The notes: generated by a model from the letters alone, not told the origin. A stretch of DNA of 64,000 bases from Streptosporangium subroseum (GCF_900188345.1 NZ_FZOD01000023.1:1-64000), one strand, 5' to 3'. Numbered from the stretch's first letter, positions 42,118-51,169 are shown. Translations and numbers: made by a program.

Positions 42118-42504
42118 TCACCGCCGGTGGGCCGCGCAGTCGATGCAGGTCCGCGCGACCGGGCGCGCCTGCAGGCGCTCGAAGGCGATGGGCTGCCCAC
42201 AGCCCTCGCACACGCCGTAGGTTCCCTCGCGGAGCCGTTCGGCCATCTGATCCAGGTCCTCAAGGCGGCTGCGGGCCCTGTCAAGCAGGGCTTCGAGATG
42301 GGCTCGCTCGAAGGCGAGCGTCGCTCCCTCCGGATCATGCTCGTCGTCGTTCGCCACCAGCGTCGACGATTCGACGATGTCGTCCCAGTCACGCCGCAGC
42401 GCCGCGATCTGAACCATCGTGCTCTCACGATCCGCGGTCAGGAGATCCTGCATGGCCGCCCGCTCCGAGAGGGAGAGGGCAGCTCCGGAAAGCTGCTTGC
42501 CCAT
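42118..42504 (-). CDS. DksA/TraR C4-type zinc-finger protein
   Basis: 128 residues from ATG 42504 (MGKQLSGAAL), preceded by GGGGTGA. A coiled-coil-like helical stretch (residues about 15-85; the usual DxxDxA tip is not clear) leads to the zinc finger YGVCEGCGQPIAFERLQARP followed by TCIDC: CxxC-x17-CxxC. Such proteins enter the RNA polymerase secondary channel or act as general stress regulators; in actinomycetes they are usually of unknown target. Confidence 0.85.
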   Translation of the reverse strand: MGKQLSGAALSLSERAAMQDLLTADRESTMVQIAALRRDWDDIVESSTLVANDDEHDPEGATLAFERAHLEALLDRARSRLEDLDQMAERLREGTYGVCEGCGQPIAFERLQARPVARTCIDCAAHRR

Positions 42505-42880
42505 CGGCGTTTCACCCCGTTCTACCCCGGGTCCGCGTTCCCTGCCGGAGGCGATACCGCTACTCCGCACAAACGCGCTGATCTGGGGATTCTCCCCATT
42601 TTACGGCTCCCAACTCACCAAACCCGTCGCCATAAGAGCCGATCTCGGCCATACCCCCCCCGAGCCCGCGCCAGGCGAATGGCGCCCAGCCATCGGGAAA
42701 CGATGCGACACAACGCCGAAGAAGAACGTGCGATCATGCCCACCGCGTTCGCGTCGAACACCTGCGGGCATCGCAAGGACGGGCGGTTGAATCCGGTCTT
42801 GGCGTTCACCGTGATTAGCCACGCATCCGCGGCCGAACCGCCCGCCGACGGTACCAATCGGACTGAGCAGAGCCTCGATC
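42505..42880. other. Intergenic region before the AbiEi-type gene
   Basis: Frames are open but no start/ribosome-binding-site pair or family match supports a gene. The base composition falls toward 60% GC, marking the entry to the accessory island. Confidence 0.35.
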
Positions 42881-42916
42881 TGGCACGACTCTTTCACATA
42901 TGAAAGAGTCGTGCCA
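42881..42916. promoter_or_regulatory. Perfect 16-bp inverted repeat at the AbiEi-type start
   Basis: TGGCACGACTCTTTCA (42881-42896) and TGAAAGAGTCGTGCCA (42901-42916) are exact inverted copies around CATA. The last base of the right arm is the A of the start codon. AbiEi antitoxins bind inverted repeats in their own promoters, so this is very probably the autoregulatory operator. Confidence 0.75.
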
Positions 42917-43614
42917 TGACAAGAAGTAGCGCAATAGCCACGCTGGGTACCATCGCTGAGGCACAGTGGGGCCTGGTCACAGCGAGACAGGCCGTACAGA
43001 ACAACGTCTCCTACCCGGAGATGACCCGCCTGGCCAAGGATGGAGCGCTCAATCGTGTCGCGTACGGCGTATATCGCGTGGCCGGTTCGCCCGTCACCCC
43101 ACTCACCGAACTGCGGGCTGCCTGGCTCCTCCTCGAACCGGAGACCGAGGCAGACCTTCGCGACATCAGTGCCGGGGTCGTGTCACACGGGAGTGCCGCC
43201 TTTGTCCATGGAGTCGGCGATTTCACCGGCGAAGTGCACGAGTTCACCTGTGAGAAGCGCAAGAGATCCGGCCGCCCTGAGATAAGGATCCACACCGGGC
43301 CTGTCGATCCGGAAACCGTCGTGTGGATTGAGCAACTCCCCGTCACCCCGATAACGCGGCTGGTCAGCGATCTGCTTCAGGATCACCATGACGGTCAGCA
43401 CGTGGCCCATGTCCTGGCGGACAGTCTTGACAAAGGTCTCTCAACGCCGGCGGAGCTGGCCGCTGCGGTGAACCCCCATGCCGCGGCATACGGCGTCGCA
43501 TCTGCCAGTGCATTCCTCGATCACCTGATCAGCCTGGTCAGGCCCTCATCCCCCGGGAACTCCCATCTAAACGATCTTGTCATGTCTAAGGCCATCCCTT
43601 CACAAGATCCGTAA
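42916..43614 (+). CDS. AbiEi-type IV antitoxin/transcriptional regulator, orphan
   Basis: 232 residues. The N-terminal wHTH of the AbiEi_4 kind (AQWGLVTARQAVQNNVSYPE and LAKDGALNRVAYGVYRVAG) is followed by the conserved mid-domain (VSHGSAAFVHGVGDF, PVTPITRLVSDLLQDH). In type IV toxin-antitoxin systems AbiEi represses its operon while its partner AbiEii is a nucleotidyltransferase toxin. No AbiEii follows here; instead a DUF262-RAMA gene starts 80 bp downstream on the same strand. The start overlaps a perfect palindrome. Possible roles: solitary regulator, remnant of a lost pair, or controller of the nuclease gene. Confidence 0.8.
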   Translation: MTRSSAIATLGTIAEAQWGLVTARQAVQNNVSYPEMTRLAKDGALNRVAYGVYRVAGSPVTPLTELRAAWLLLEPETEADLRDISAGVVSHGSAAFVHGVGDFTGEVHEFTCEKRKRSGRPEIRIHTGPVDPETVVWIEQLPVTPITRLVSDLLQDHHDGQHVAHVLADSLDKGLSTPAELAAAVNPHAAAYGVASASAFLDHLISLVRPSSPGNSHLNDLVMSKAIPSQDP

Positions 43615-43694
43615 CGTTTTCCAGTCTGATGTGATAGAGGGGAGTAATCAGCTCGCGAAGAGCTCATCCCCCAGCGAAAGGCGTTCCCGACTTC
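43611..43694 (+). promoter_or_regulatory. 5' region shared by the two DUF262-RAMA paralogues (copy 2)
   Basis: Homologous to bases 37294-37380. The stem AGCTC-GCGAA-GAGCT (43650-43664) matches the one before copy 1 in place and keeps pairing despite base changes. It begins at the AbiEi stop codon. Confidence 0.55.
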
Positions 43695-45899
43695 ATGGCG
43701 GACAGCCCCATTCCCGGTCAAGGTGTAACGGTCCAACAGCTTTTCAAAAACAACACGTTCGCCCTCGACTACTACCAACGGGAGTACACCTGGACGCGTG
43801 ACGAAGTACGGACGCTGATCGAGGACCTCAGCCACAGGTTCATGACCCAGTGGGACCCCCTACACGAGCGTGAGCAGGTTGACGACTACGCCCCTTACTT
43901 TCTCGGCCCCTTCGTCTACCACGAGCACGGCGGACGTACCTTCCTCGTCGACGGCCAGCAGCGCATCACCACACTCCATCTCCTGCTGATCTACCTTCGT
44001 CAGCTCCTGGCCGACCAGGAGGAGGACGTTGATGTCAGCGCGGTGGAGGAGCTCATCTACACCGCACGACACGGCAAGCGAAATTTCGCCGTCGACGCCT
44101 CTGAGGAGCCGGCTCGCGCTCAACTGTTGAATGCTCTGGTCAAAGACTGGAACGGGCTTACGGGGTTCCTGCTACCCGACGATTCTCATGTCTCCGTAAG
44201 GAATCTCCACGACCGGAGCAGAGAGATTGACGAGGACTTCCCCGAGATCTTGCGCGGCGAAGCGCTCGTATTCTTCGTCGAGTGGCTACTCAGTCGGGTG
44301 TGCCTGGTTGGTATTCGAGCACTGGATCAGGAGAACGGGCGCGAGATCTTCGTCTCCATGAACGATCGAGGGCTTCGGCCCAGCCCCGTCGATCTTTTGA
44401 AAGGTCATCTCTTTCAGCAGCTCAACCAGAACGCACGCGCGGAGCTCGGTAAGGCATGGGCGGACATGCTGGCCCGCCTGTCGGCAGCGGGAGCGGACGC
44501 GCACGAGGCCAACACACCAAGCACCTACGTTCGCTCGTTCCTCCTGGCGCAGTACGCACGCTTCGACGAGCTATCTCAAGACGCTGTTGAAATCGAACGT
44601 GCCTTCCATGAGTGGGTTCTCAGCAACAAGGCTCATCTCAGGCTCGACCACCCCGCTGGCGCCCGTGAACTCATCACAAGACTCACAGAGGTCGCCAAGC
44701 GATACTGCACCGCGCTCCGGGCCAGCCGCGAATTCAGGCCCGAGCTGGCCGCAGTCTTCTTCAACGGCCACAACGGCATCGACAACCAGTTCACGCTTCT
44801 TCTCGCCATCGCCTCGCCCGAGGATCCCGATCGGATATTCGTCGAGAAGTGCGCGATGGTCGCGACTTTCCTCGATCTCGTCTACGTACGTCGCTGCGTC
44901 AACAACCTTCCTGTGCAGCGCCGCGACCTCGATGAGGTAATCAACGGACTGATTCCCGTCCTGAGAAAGTGCCGTACGACCGATGACATCGCCACCATCC
45001 TCGGCCGGGAAATCGCCCTGTTGGAACACGACTTTCGCGAGCTCAAGTCTTTCGGCCTCCGTGCGAACAACCGCCGCCTTGTCCGCTATCTGCTCGCACG
45101 CATGACCGCTCACGTACAACGGGAGTGTGGAGGCGGTTACGAAGAGGCCGACTATCTCCAAGGCCCCCTCAACTACGAGATCGAGCATATCTGGGCCGAC
45201 CACTTCGAACGCTACAAGCCCCTCGTCAAGACGGGCGCGAACTTCGACTACTGGCGCAACCGGCTTGGCGCTCTGCTGATCCTGCCCAAGTCCGTCAACG
45301 CTAGCTTCCGCGACGACCCATACGAGCAGAAAATCGAGCATTATCGCGCTCAGAACCGACTCGCGGCCTCTCTCCATCCCAAGAGCCGCGAGCGGAATCC
45401 GCAGTTCACCAAGTACCTCAAGGCTGCTGGCCTCGACAAAGCCTTCCACCCCTGTCCGATGTTCGGCATGCAGGAGATCGAGCACCGCCAGGAGCTTTAT
45501 CAACGCCTCTGTGAAGAGATATGGAACCCGCGAAAGCTGGGCTTCACACTGCCAAAGATCCCGCCATCTCATGAGCAGGTGGTCCGTAGGCGTACCCGCG
45601 CCCATTACGGCATCGAACTCGTCGATCTGATCACAGCCGGGCTGATGCCGCCAGGTGCCAAGATCTTCCGGAAGCTGAAAGGCGACACTTATTTTGCCAC
45701 GGTAGAAGAAAGCGGCGTTATCAGGCTGGACACGGGTGAGCCTTTCCCCTCTCTCTCGGCAGCCGGGGCCGCGATCTCAAGAACCAAGGCGTGTGCGGGT
45801 TGGGATGTATGGCGGATCGAGCATGACGGCGCCACGGTCCCATTGAAGAACCTCCGCAACGAAGCCATCCGCCTCGGACTCTCCGATGCCAGGTCCTGA
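43695..45899 (+). CDS. DUF262-DUF1524-RAMA protein, candidate modification-dependent nuclease (copy 2)
   Basis: 734 residues, collinear with the protein at 37381. DUF262: LDYYQREYTWTRDEVRTLIE, FLVDGQQRITTLHLLLIYL; nuclease region YEIEHIWADHFERYK and RNRLGALLILPKSVNASFRD; RAMA domain GIELVDLITAGLMPPGAKIF to AGWDVWRI. Codon choice is less GC-biased than copy 1, so the two copies have had different histories. Divergence is concentrated in residues about 90-160 and 280-330, between the motifs. It follows the AbiEi-type gene by 80 bp. Two collinear copies may recognise different DNA modifications (inference). Confidence 0.8.
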   Translation: MADSPIPGQGVTVQQLFKNNTFALDYYQREYTWTRDEVRTLIEDLSHRFMTQWDPLHEREQVDDYAPYFLGPFVYHEHGGRTFLVDGQQRITTLHLLLIYLRQLLADQEEDVDVSAVEELIYTARHGKRNFAVDASEEPARAQLLNALVKDWNGLTGFLLPDDSHVSVRNLHDRSREIDEDFPEILRGEALVFFVEWLLSRVCLVGIRALDQENGREIFVSMNDRGLRPSPVDLLKGHLFQQLNQNARAELGKAWADMLARLSAAGADAHEANTPSTYVRSFLLAQYARFDELSQDAVEIERAFHEWVLSNKAHLRLDHPAGARELITRLTEVAKRYCTALRASREFRPELAAVFFNGHNGIDNQFTLLLAIASPEDPDRIFVEKCAMVATFLDLVYVRRCVNNLPVQRRDLDEVINGLIPVLRKCRTTDDIATILGREIALLEHDFRELKSFGLRANNRRLVRYLLARMTAHVQRECGGGYEEADYLQGPLNYEIEHIWADHFERYKPLVKTGANFDYWRNRLGALLILPKSVNASFRDDPYEQKIEHYRAQNRLAASLHPKSRERNPQFTKYLKAAGLDKAFHPCPMFGMQEIEHRQELYQRLCEEIWNPRKLGFTLPKIPPSHEQVVRRRTRAHYGIELVDLITAGLMPPGAKIFRKLKGDTYFATVEESGVIRLDTGEPFPSLSAAGAAISRTKACAGWDVWRIEHDGATVPLKNLRNEAIRLGLSDARS

Positions 45900-46011
45900 G
45901 CTCCACCTGTCAGTAAGTAAGATCGCCCGGACGAAGTGATCCACAGCGCTTGGACACGTCTGTCACCCTTTGACACAGCCATCTTCCCAACATCGTTTTC
46001 TCGGAGAACCA

Positions 46012-47643
46012 GTGCAGCGGCCCCCCTCTCGTAGACAGCTCCCACGTGATCCGGAGCCTTCGACACCACGGCTCGTCACCGTTGTCGGCGATATCCTCGC
46101 TGGCCGGATCACACTGCCCAAATTCCAGCGGGACTTCGTCTGGTCACGTCAACAGATCCTGAATCTGCTCGACTCCGTAGCAAAGAACTACCCGATCGGA
46201 AGCGTCCTGCTCTGGGAGAGCGACCAGGAGCTGGCTAGCGAGCGAACCATCGCGGATCTGGAAGTCGGCTCACCGCCGATCGGCCACCACGTCAACTATC
46301 TACTCGATGGACAGCAGCGGTTGTCCACGATCTGCGGTGCCCTCTATTGGGAACCTGACGGTGATCCAAAGAGTCGTTGGAACATCGTTTACGACCTCAC
46401 CGAGACCGCCTTCCTACACCGGGATGACTTCGAGGAACCACCTCCGACCCAACTTCCGCTGCGGTTCCTCCTCGATGGAGCGGAGTTCGTTGTCCAACTG
46501 GAGCGGATCGACGGCGAGGAGCTTAAGCAGCGAGCGAGGCTGCTCTACAACCGATTCTCGAACTATCAGATCGCGATGGTAACGCTTCGGGACATGTCGA
46601 TCGAGGAGATCGGCCTGGTCTTCGAGCGCATTAACACCACCGGGACACCTCTGACTCTGGTGGAATTCATGCGGGCCGCCACCTGGGCCCCCGATTTCGA
46701 CCTGTTGGACTCGATCGATGAGATCAAGGAAGTTCTGCGCCAAAAGCGCTACGGGGACATCGATCCTAAGGTCCTGCTCCGAGCCATCGCCGCAACCGCC
46801 GGATTCGGCTACTCCAAGGAACACATCGAGCAGATCCGTAAACTACCTAAGCCCAGACTGAGAAAGGTGATCGAGGAGACCAGTGAGGCCGCCAGAAGGA
46901 CAGTCGACTTCCTGGCGACCGAGATCGGGTCCCCCTCCTCCAGAACCCTGCCCAATGACACGCAGTTCGCCATCCTGGTTGAGATCTTCGCGCGGATCAA
47001 CCGACCGACTGCGGCACAGCATGAGGCCATCCGTCGCTGGTTCTGGCGCACCACTCTCGGTGGTCGGTTCCAGTTCTGGAGCCTCAGCCAGATGATGGCG
47101 GATCATGAGGCAGTCACCAACTTCGTGACAGACAAAAAACCTGAAATCGAAGTTTCCATCTCTGTCCCGCACAGCGATATCTGGCGACAGAGCAAGTTCC
47201 GTGTTGAGAATTCTGCTTCCAAAATGGTTGCGCTCATACTCTCCGGCGCCAACCCTCTCGACCTGCGTACGGGGGCGAAACTAGACACCGGGAAGGCGCT
47301 CTCTTGGGCCAACGACAAGGAGTGGCATCATTTCTTCCCCAAGGATTACCTGAAGAGGCATCAGCGCGTTGACTATGACGGCGCGAATGTCCCGGCCAAC
47401 ATCGTGATGTTGAGCTCCGCTACAAACATCTTCGTCTCCAATCAACCGCCCGCCGGCTACCTCAAGGATTTCGTGGACGAGAGCGGTGAGGAGAAGATCC
47501 TCAGCCGTCTGGCCAGTTGCCTAGTGACCAGGCAAGCTTTCGAGGCGGCGATGCGCAACGATTATGAGGAGTTCCTGCGCATCCGCTCGGAAACACTGCA
47601 CCGCCGCGCTCTCGAACTCGCCGGGCTCGACGCCGCTCTCTGA
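46012..47643 (+). CDS. DUF262/HNH-type protein (third GmrS/GmrD-like gene)
   Basis: 543 residues from GTG 46012, which has GGAG six bases before it; TTG 45970 gives a longer frame without a good site. DUF262 features: ITLPKFQRDFVWSRQQILNL, NYPIGSVLLWES, YLLDGQQRLSTICGAL and LVFERINTTGTPLTLVEFMR. C-terminal HNH-like motif KEWHHFFPKDYLKRH followed by NIVMLSS. It belongs to a different subfamily from the two RAMA paralogues and has no RAMA domain. It lies 112 bp after copy 2, so all three may act in one defence locus; independent function is equally possible. Confidence 0.82.
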   Translation: MQRPPSRRQLPRDPEPSTPRLVTVVGDILAGRITLPKFQRDFVWSRQQILNLLDSVAKNYPIGSVLLWESDQELASERTIADLEVGSPPIGHHVNYLLDGQQRLSTICGALYWEPDGDPKSRWNIVYDLTETAFLHRDDFEEPPPTQLPLRFLLDGAEFVVQLERIDGEELKQRARLLYNRFSNYQIAMVTLRDMSIEEIGLVFERINTTGTPLTLVEFMRAATWAPDFDLLDSIDEIKEVLRQKRYGDIDPKVLLRAIAATAGFGYSKEHIEQIRKLPKPRLRKVIEETSEAARRTVDFLATEIGSPSSRTLPNDTQFAILVEIFARINRPTAAQHEAIRRWFWRTTLGGRFQFWSLSQMMADHEAVTNFVTDKKPEIEVSISVPHSDIWRQSKFRVENSASKMVALILSGANPLDLRTGAKLDTGKALSWANDKEWHHFFPKDYLKRHQRVDYDGANVPANIVMLSSATNIFVSNQPPAGYLKDFVDESGEEKILSRLASCLVTRQAFEAAMRNDYEEFLRIRSETLHRRALELAGLDAAL

Positions 47644-47737
47644 TTCGCTGAACTCGTACAGCTAAAGGGCGTCTTCTCGTCCTATAAGGCCTCCGTGAGA
47701 GATCGGCGCGACGATCAAGTAAAGCAACAGAACACTT

Positions 47738-48796
47738 CTACGCGGTTGAAATAGGTGAGGTCACAGTCATTAGTGCGCCCAGCGACACTGGCTCTGGATG
47801 TAGATAGATTCCGGTCGCCTCATGGACCTGTGCAGCCAGATTCTGAAGTGTGGTTGCGAACGTGGCGGCAGTAGCGCCTGTCCGTGCGACAACGGTGAGG
47901 GTACGGAGGGCGGAGCAATACACGCCCAGAGCAAGACGCTGACCGCAGCCGTAACCGACGTGTTGCAGGAGCCAGCCGGCGCTACCACGTACGGCACCGT
48001 CGGCAGTGCGGTGCAGAGGGCCCCCTGTGGCACGCACGGTTTCGGCTTGCTTCGGAGTGAGCGGCGGGTTGAGGAAGACTGAACCGACCTGGCGAGCGTC
48101 CGGGCCGGTTGCCGGAAGGGTCAGGCCGCGCTGGCTGCGGTTAATCAGTACGGCTTCCGCTGCCTCAGCCAAGGGTGGACTCACCCCGATCGAGACATCG
48201 AGCGCATCGGCGAGATGCTGATAGGTGACCGGTGATGCGTAATTGCTGCGAAGAAGGCGAATCGTCACATCGAGAATCGTCCAGCGTGCGGGGTGCCTTT
48301 TGAACAAGCTGGTGCGGTAGCCGAACCCGCAGTGCACGGGAGCGAGGTTGACAACGTCACCAGTCTGCCAGTCGTACGCTGTAAGGCCGATGAGAGTGTC
48401 GCTGATTTGCTGACCGTAAGCTCCGGTGTTCTGGATCGGAGCCGCACCGATCGTACCGGGGATGCCCGTGAGGTATTCGAGCCCGGAAAGTCCTTCCGCT
48501 ACGGCGAAGTCGATTAGTCCGGCAAGAGGGTGTCCAGCCTGGACCGTGACGTCGACCATCTTCTCCGGCGCTGAACGGACAGTGATGCCCTGGGTGGCCA
48601 TACAGATAACGGGGCCGGAGTAACCCGCGTCAGCTGCCAGAACGTTACTGCCGTGACCGAGCACCACAGGCGTGCCGTGATGTCGAGCCGCCATACGGCT
48701 GGTATCCGCCCATGCTGCGGGATCGGCGTGGGTGAGCAACTGGTCCGCGGGACCCCCGAACTGGAGGGTGGTGTGGTCAGCCAGACGCTCACCCAT
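47738..48796 (-). CDS. MurB-like UDP-N-acetylenolpyruvoylglucosamine reductase
   Basis: 352-residue FAD enzyme of the MurB family, reducing UDP-GlcNAc-enolpyruvate to UDP-MurNAc with NADPH. FAD-binding motifs VVLGHGSNVLAAD and GLSGLEYLTGIPGTIGAAPI with NTGAYGQ are intact; the proton-donor Ser is in GSVFLNPP, and the C-terminal Glu in YLHPEP. It looks catalytically complete. Last gene of a four-gene reverse operon with a hexapeptide protein, MurA-like and serine hydrolase genes, set in a defence island far from division/wall genes. Probably a paralogue of the housekeeping MurB, which would be elsewhere; this cannot be checked here. Confidence 0.87.
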   Translation of the reverse strand: MGERLADHTTLQFGGPADQLLTHADPAAWADTSRMAARHHGTPVVLGHGSNVLAADAGYSGPVICMATQGITVRSAPEKMVDVTVQAGHPLAGLIDFAVAEGLSGLEYLTGIPGTIGAAPIQNTGAYGQQISDTLIGLTAYDWQTGDVVNLAPVHCGFGYRTSLFKRHPARWTILDVTIRLLRSNYASPVTYQHLADALDVSIGVSPPLAEAAEAVLINRSQRGLTLPATGPDARQVGSVFLNPPLTPKQAETVRATGGPLHRTADGAVRGSAGWLLQHVGYGCGQRLALGVYCSALRTLTVVARTGATAATFATTLQNLAAQVHEATGIYLHPEPVSLGALMTVTSPISTA

Positions 48797-48817
48797 TGAG
48801 GTCTCCCTTTTCTTGAA

Positions 48818-49858
48818 TCAGAAAGTGGTAGAGATAGTTTTTCTGGCGAGTGCACGCAATGGGGCGATGCGCTCACGTGCGGGTCCGTGATAGACCGCAT
48901 TGGTGCATATGACCACATAGCGGCCGGCGTACGGCGCGAGATAGAGGCTGGTGCCGGTGAAGCCGTGGTGATAGGCGGTCTGATGACCGTCCGCGAGAAT
49001 CCACGACAGGCCACGGTGAAGGCCGGGTTCGATGTCGGCCTGCGGAGCGAGACTGGCGTCCAGCCATGCACCGATAGCAGTGGTGGCAGCGTGCTGGACA
49101 AGCAGGTGATCCGCGTAGACAGCCAGGTCAGCGGGAGTAGAGAACACACCAGCATGTCCGGCGACACCGCCCAGGAGCGCGGCGTTATCGTCATGTGGCG
49201 CGCCCCAGATCCGAGGGGCTCCATTTAGGCGCTGCTCGGTGGGAGCGACGTGCCGAGCCCGTGAGACCGGCCCATAGGTGGTATGCGTCATACCCGCTTC
49301 GGCCCACAAACGGTCGGCGAGCTCGTACAGGGGCCGGGCATAGATGTGCGCGAGCGCCAAGCCAAGCAGGATGTAGCCCCGGTTGATATACCGGTGACTG
49401 CCGGGCGGCTGTTCGAGCGCCTCACGGCACATGAGCTCAGCCAGCCCCGTGGCGGTGTTGCGGTAATGGTCAAGGCGGGTCTCGGCACGTAGCCCGGAGG
49501 TGTGCGCGAGGAGCTGCCGAATAGTGACGGCGCCGCTGGGGGCATCACCGTCGATCCTCGGCAGATAAGCGTGGATCGGCGCGTCGAGATCCATCCGACC
49601 GTCGGTGACGGCGCGGCCGACCAGAGGCCAGGTGGCGACCACCTTGGTCAACGAGGCGATGTCATAGAGGGTGTTCTCGCCTGGTGGGGCATCACCGCAC
49701 TCGGGCGCGACGATCCCTGCGGTGAGGATGTGTCGATCCCCACCCGTCGTACCGCACACGATGACACCACCCGGGGAGCCGCCGCTGTCCACCAGCTCGT
49801 GCAGGGCTTCATCCAACCGTCGGGTGTCGTCCGAGGTGAACGGTCGGGAAATGTGCAT
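48818..49858 (-). CDS. Class C beta-lactamase-like serine hydrolase
   Basis: 346 residues of the serine beta-lactamase/D-alanyl-D-alanine carboxypeptidase/esterase fold. SxxK is SLTK in YDIASLTKVVATWPLV; the YxN motif is YIN in RYINRGYILLG; the third motif is HGFTG in YHHGFTGTSLYLAP. There is no signal peptide, so it acts in the cytoplasm, unusual for a wall-cutting enzyme and in favour of an esterase/amidase working on a precursor. ATG 49858 shares a base with the MurA-like stop (TGATG). Its substrate may be the product of the neighbouring MurA/MurB enzymes (inference). Confidence 0.82.
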   Translation of the reverse strand: MHISRPFTSDDTRRLDEALHELVDSGGSPGGVIVCGTTGGDRHILTAGIVAPECGDAPPGENTLYDIASLTKVVATWPLVGRAVTDGRMDLDAPIHAYLPRIDGDAPSGAVTIRQLLAHTSGLRAETRLDHYRNTATGLAELMCREALEQPPGSHRYINRGYILLGLALAHIYARPLYELADRLWAEAGMTHTTYGPVSRARHVAPTEQRLNGAPRIWGAPHDDNAALLGGVAGHAGVFSTPADLAVYADHLLVQHAATTAIGAWLDASLAPQADIEPGLHRGLSWILADGHQTAYHHGFTGTSLYLAPYAGRYVVICTNAVYHGPARERIAPLRALARKTISTTF

Positions 49859-51162
49859 CAGGTCTCCTGATCGGTGGAGATGTCAGCCCCCAGCGTGGCA
49901 AGGTTGGCCAGCAGTCGGCCATAGCCGCGCCGAAGGTGGTACATGCCGCGGATCGTAGAGGGTTCCGGTGCGATGAGGGCGGCGATCACCAAAGCGGTGA
50001 CGGCACGGATATCCTCGGCCTGGGCTTCTGCTCCGTGCAGGCGGATTGGACCGTGCACACTGATCCTGTGATCCGTGGAGGACAGGATTGCGCCGAAGCG
50101 GCGTAGCTCTGCCACATGGGTGTCACGACGAGGATAAACGCGTTCCTCGATCCGGGAGACTCCGCGAGCCTGGGTAAGAAGCGCGGTGAGTTGCGGCTGG
50201 GTATCGGTCGGCAGGCCGGGGTGTGGGCCGGTCGCTGTATATACAGCGGTTAGTTCATGGCATGGCATCGTGTACGTACCGCATGGTGTCGCATGCAGGG
50301 CGATGCCCGCGTCCGCCAGGACGGACACCAGCCCCTCTGGGAACTCGGCTGGGATGATGCCTTCCAGATGCACGTTGCCGCCAGTCGCGGCGGCAGCCAT
50401 CAGCATCGTGGCAGCCTCGATCCGATCTCCAGCGACGGTGAACACACCGCCACCGACCCGGTCCGTGCCCGTGACATGCAGACCCTCATGATCCAAGGTG
50501 ATGTCCACGCCGCCGGAGGCGAGAAACTGCGCGGTGTCCAGGACCTCGGGTTCGATGCTCGGATGGGTGATGAGGCTGGTGCCCGGGGCACGGGCTGCCA
50601 GCAGCAAAGCACTTACCGTTGCCCCCAGGCTCGGACCGTAACGGGTGTCCACGTCCGTACGGAACGGACGTGGACACCCGTTGTCGAACGAAGCCCGGAT
50701 GCGATCACCTTCGATGCTGACCTCGGCACCGGCCGCGCTCATCGCGGCCAGATGCCGGTCGATGTAGCGGGGGCAGAAGGCATCTCCTCCGGGCAACGGG
50801 AACGTGACGCGGCCGGCACGGGACAGCACGGCGGCGCCCAGAACGGCAGTGGTCCGTACTCGGCGGCCAAGCTCCAGGTCAACGACCGGTTCGACCACGT
50901 TGGCCGGAGTAACGGCGAACCGCTCGTCGCCCTCTTCCACGTCGGCGCCGATACGCCGGAGAATGCGGGCACACACCTGTGTGTCGATGATGTTGGGGGT
51001 CCGGTGCAAGGTGACCGGCTCGTCAGCCAGCAGGATTGCCGCGTACAGGTGCAGGGCGATGTTCTTGCTGCCCTGCACGGCGATCCGGCCAGTCAGAGGC
51101 CGTCCACCGCTGATGCGGATGGCGGCCGCAGCGTACCGGGCGGCGCGTGGTGATGTAGTCAT
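49858..51162 (-). CDS. MurA-like UDP-GlcNAc enolpyruvyltransferase
   Basis: 434 residues, EPT fold. It transfers enolpyruvate from PEP to the 3-OH of UDP-GlcNAc or an analogue. The KN pair (IAVQGSKNIALHL), general-base Asp (HPGLPTDTQPQ) and C-terminal RGYGRL Arg are kept. The catalytic-loop Cys of E. coli is Asp (LPGGDAFCPRYIDRHL); Asp is usual in actinobacteria and gives fosfomycin insensitivity, but the AFCPRYID segment differs from the common AIGSRPLD, so substrate or rate may differ. ATG 51162 has GTGAGG before it and lies 7 bp after the hexapeptide gene. Confidence 0.87.
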   Translation of the reverse strand: MTTSPRAARYAAAAIRISGGRPLTGRIAVQGSKNIALHLYAAILLADEPVTLHRTPNIIDTQVCARILRRIGADVEEGDERFAVTPANVVEPVVDLELGRRVRTTAVLGAAVLSRAGRVTFPLPGGDAFCPRYIDRHLAAMSAAGAEVSIEGDRIRASFDNGCPRPFRTDVDTRYGPSLGATVSALLLAARAPGTSLITHPSIEPEVLDTAQFLASGGVDITLDHEGLHVTGTDRVGGGVFTVAGDRIEAATMLMAAAATGGNVHLEGIIPAEFPEGLVSVLADAGIALHATPCGTYTMPCHELTAVYTATGPHPGLPTDTQPQLTALLTQARGVSRIEERVYPRRDTHVAELRRFGAILSSTDHRISVHGPIRLHGAEAQAEDIRAVTALVIAALIAPEPSTIRGMYHLRRGYGRLLANLATLGADISTDQET

Positions 51163-51169
51163 GAGTGCC

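Noticed and set aside
40263-42581. Long forward open frame opposite aldO
   Set aside because: It is the antisense shadow of aldO and the DksA-type gene; those have family motifs and ribosome-binding sites, the forward frame has none.
49858-51162. Asp in the MurA loop as an acquired fosfomycin-resistance mutation
   Set aside because: Asp at this position is the usual state in actinobacteria, so it is not evidence of acquired resistance.
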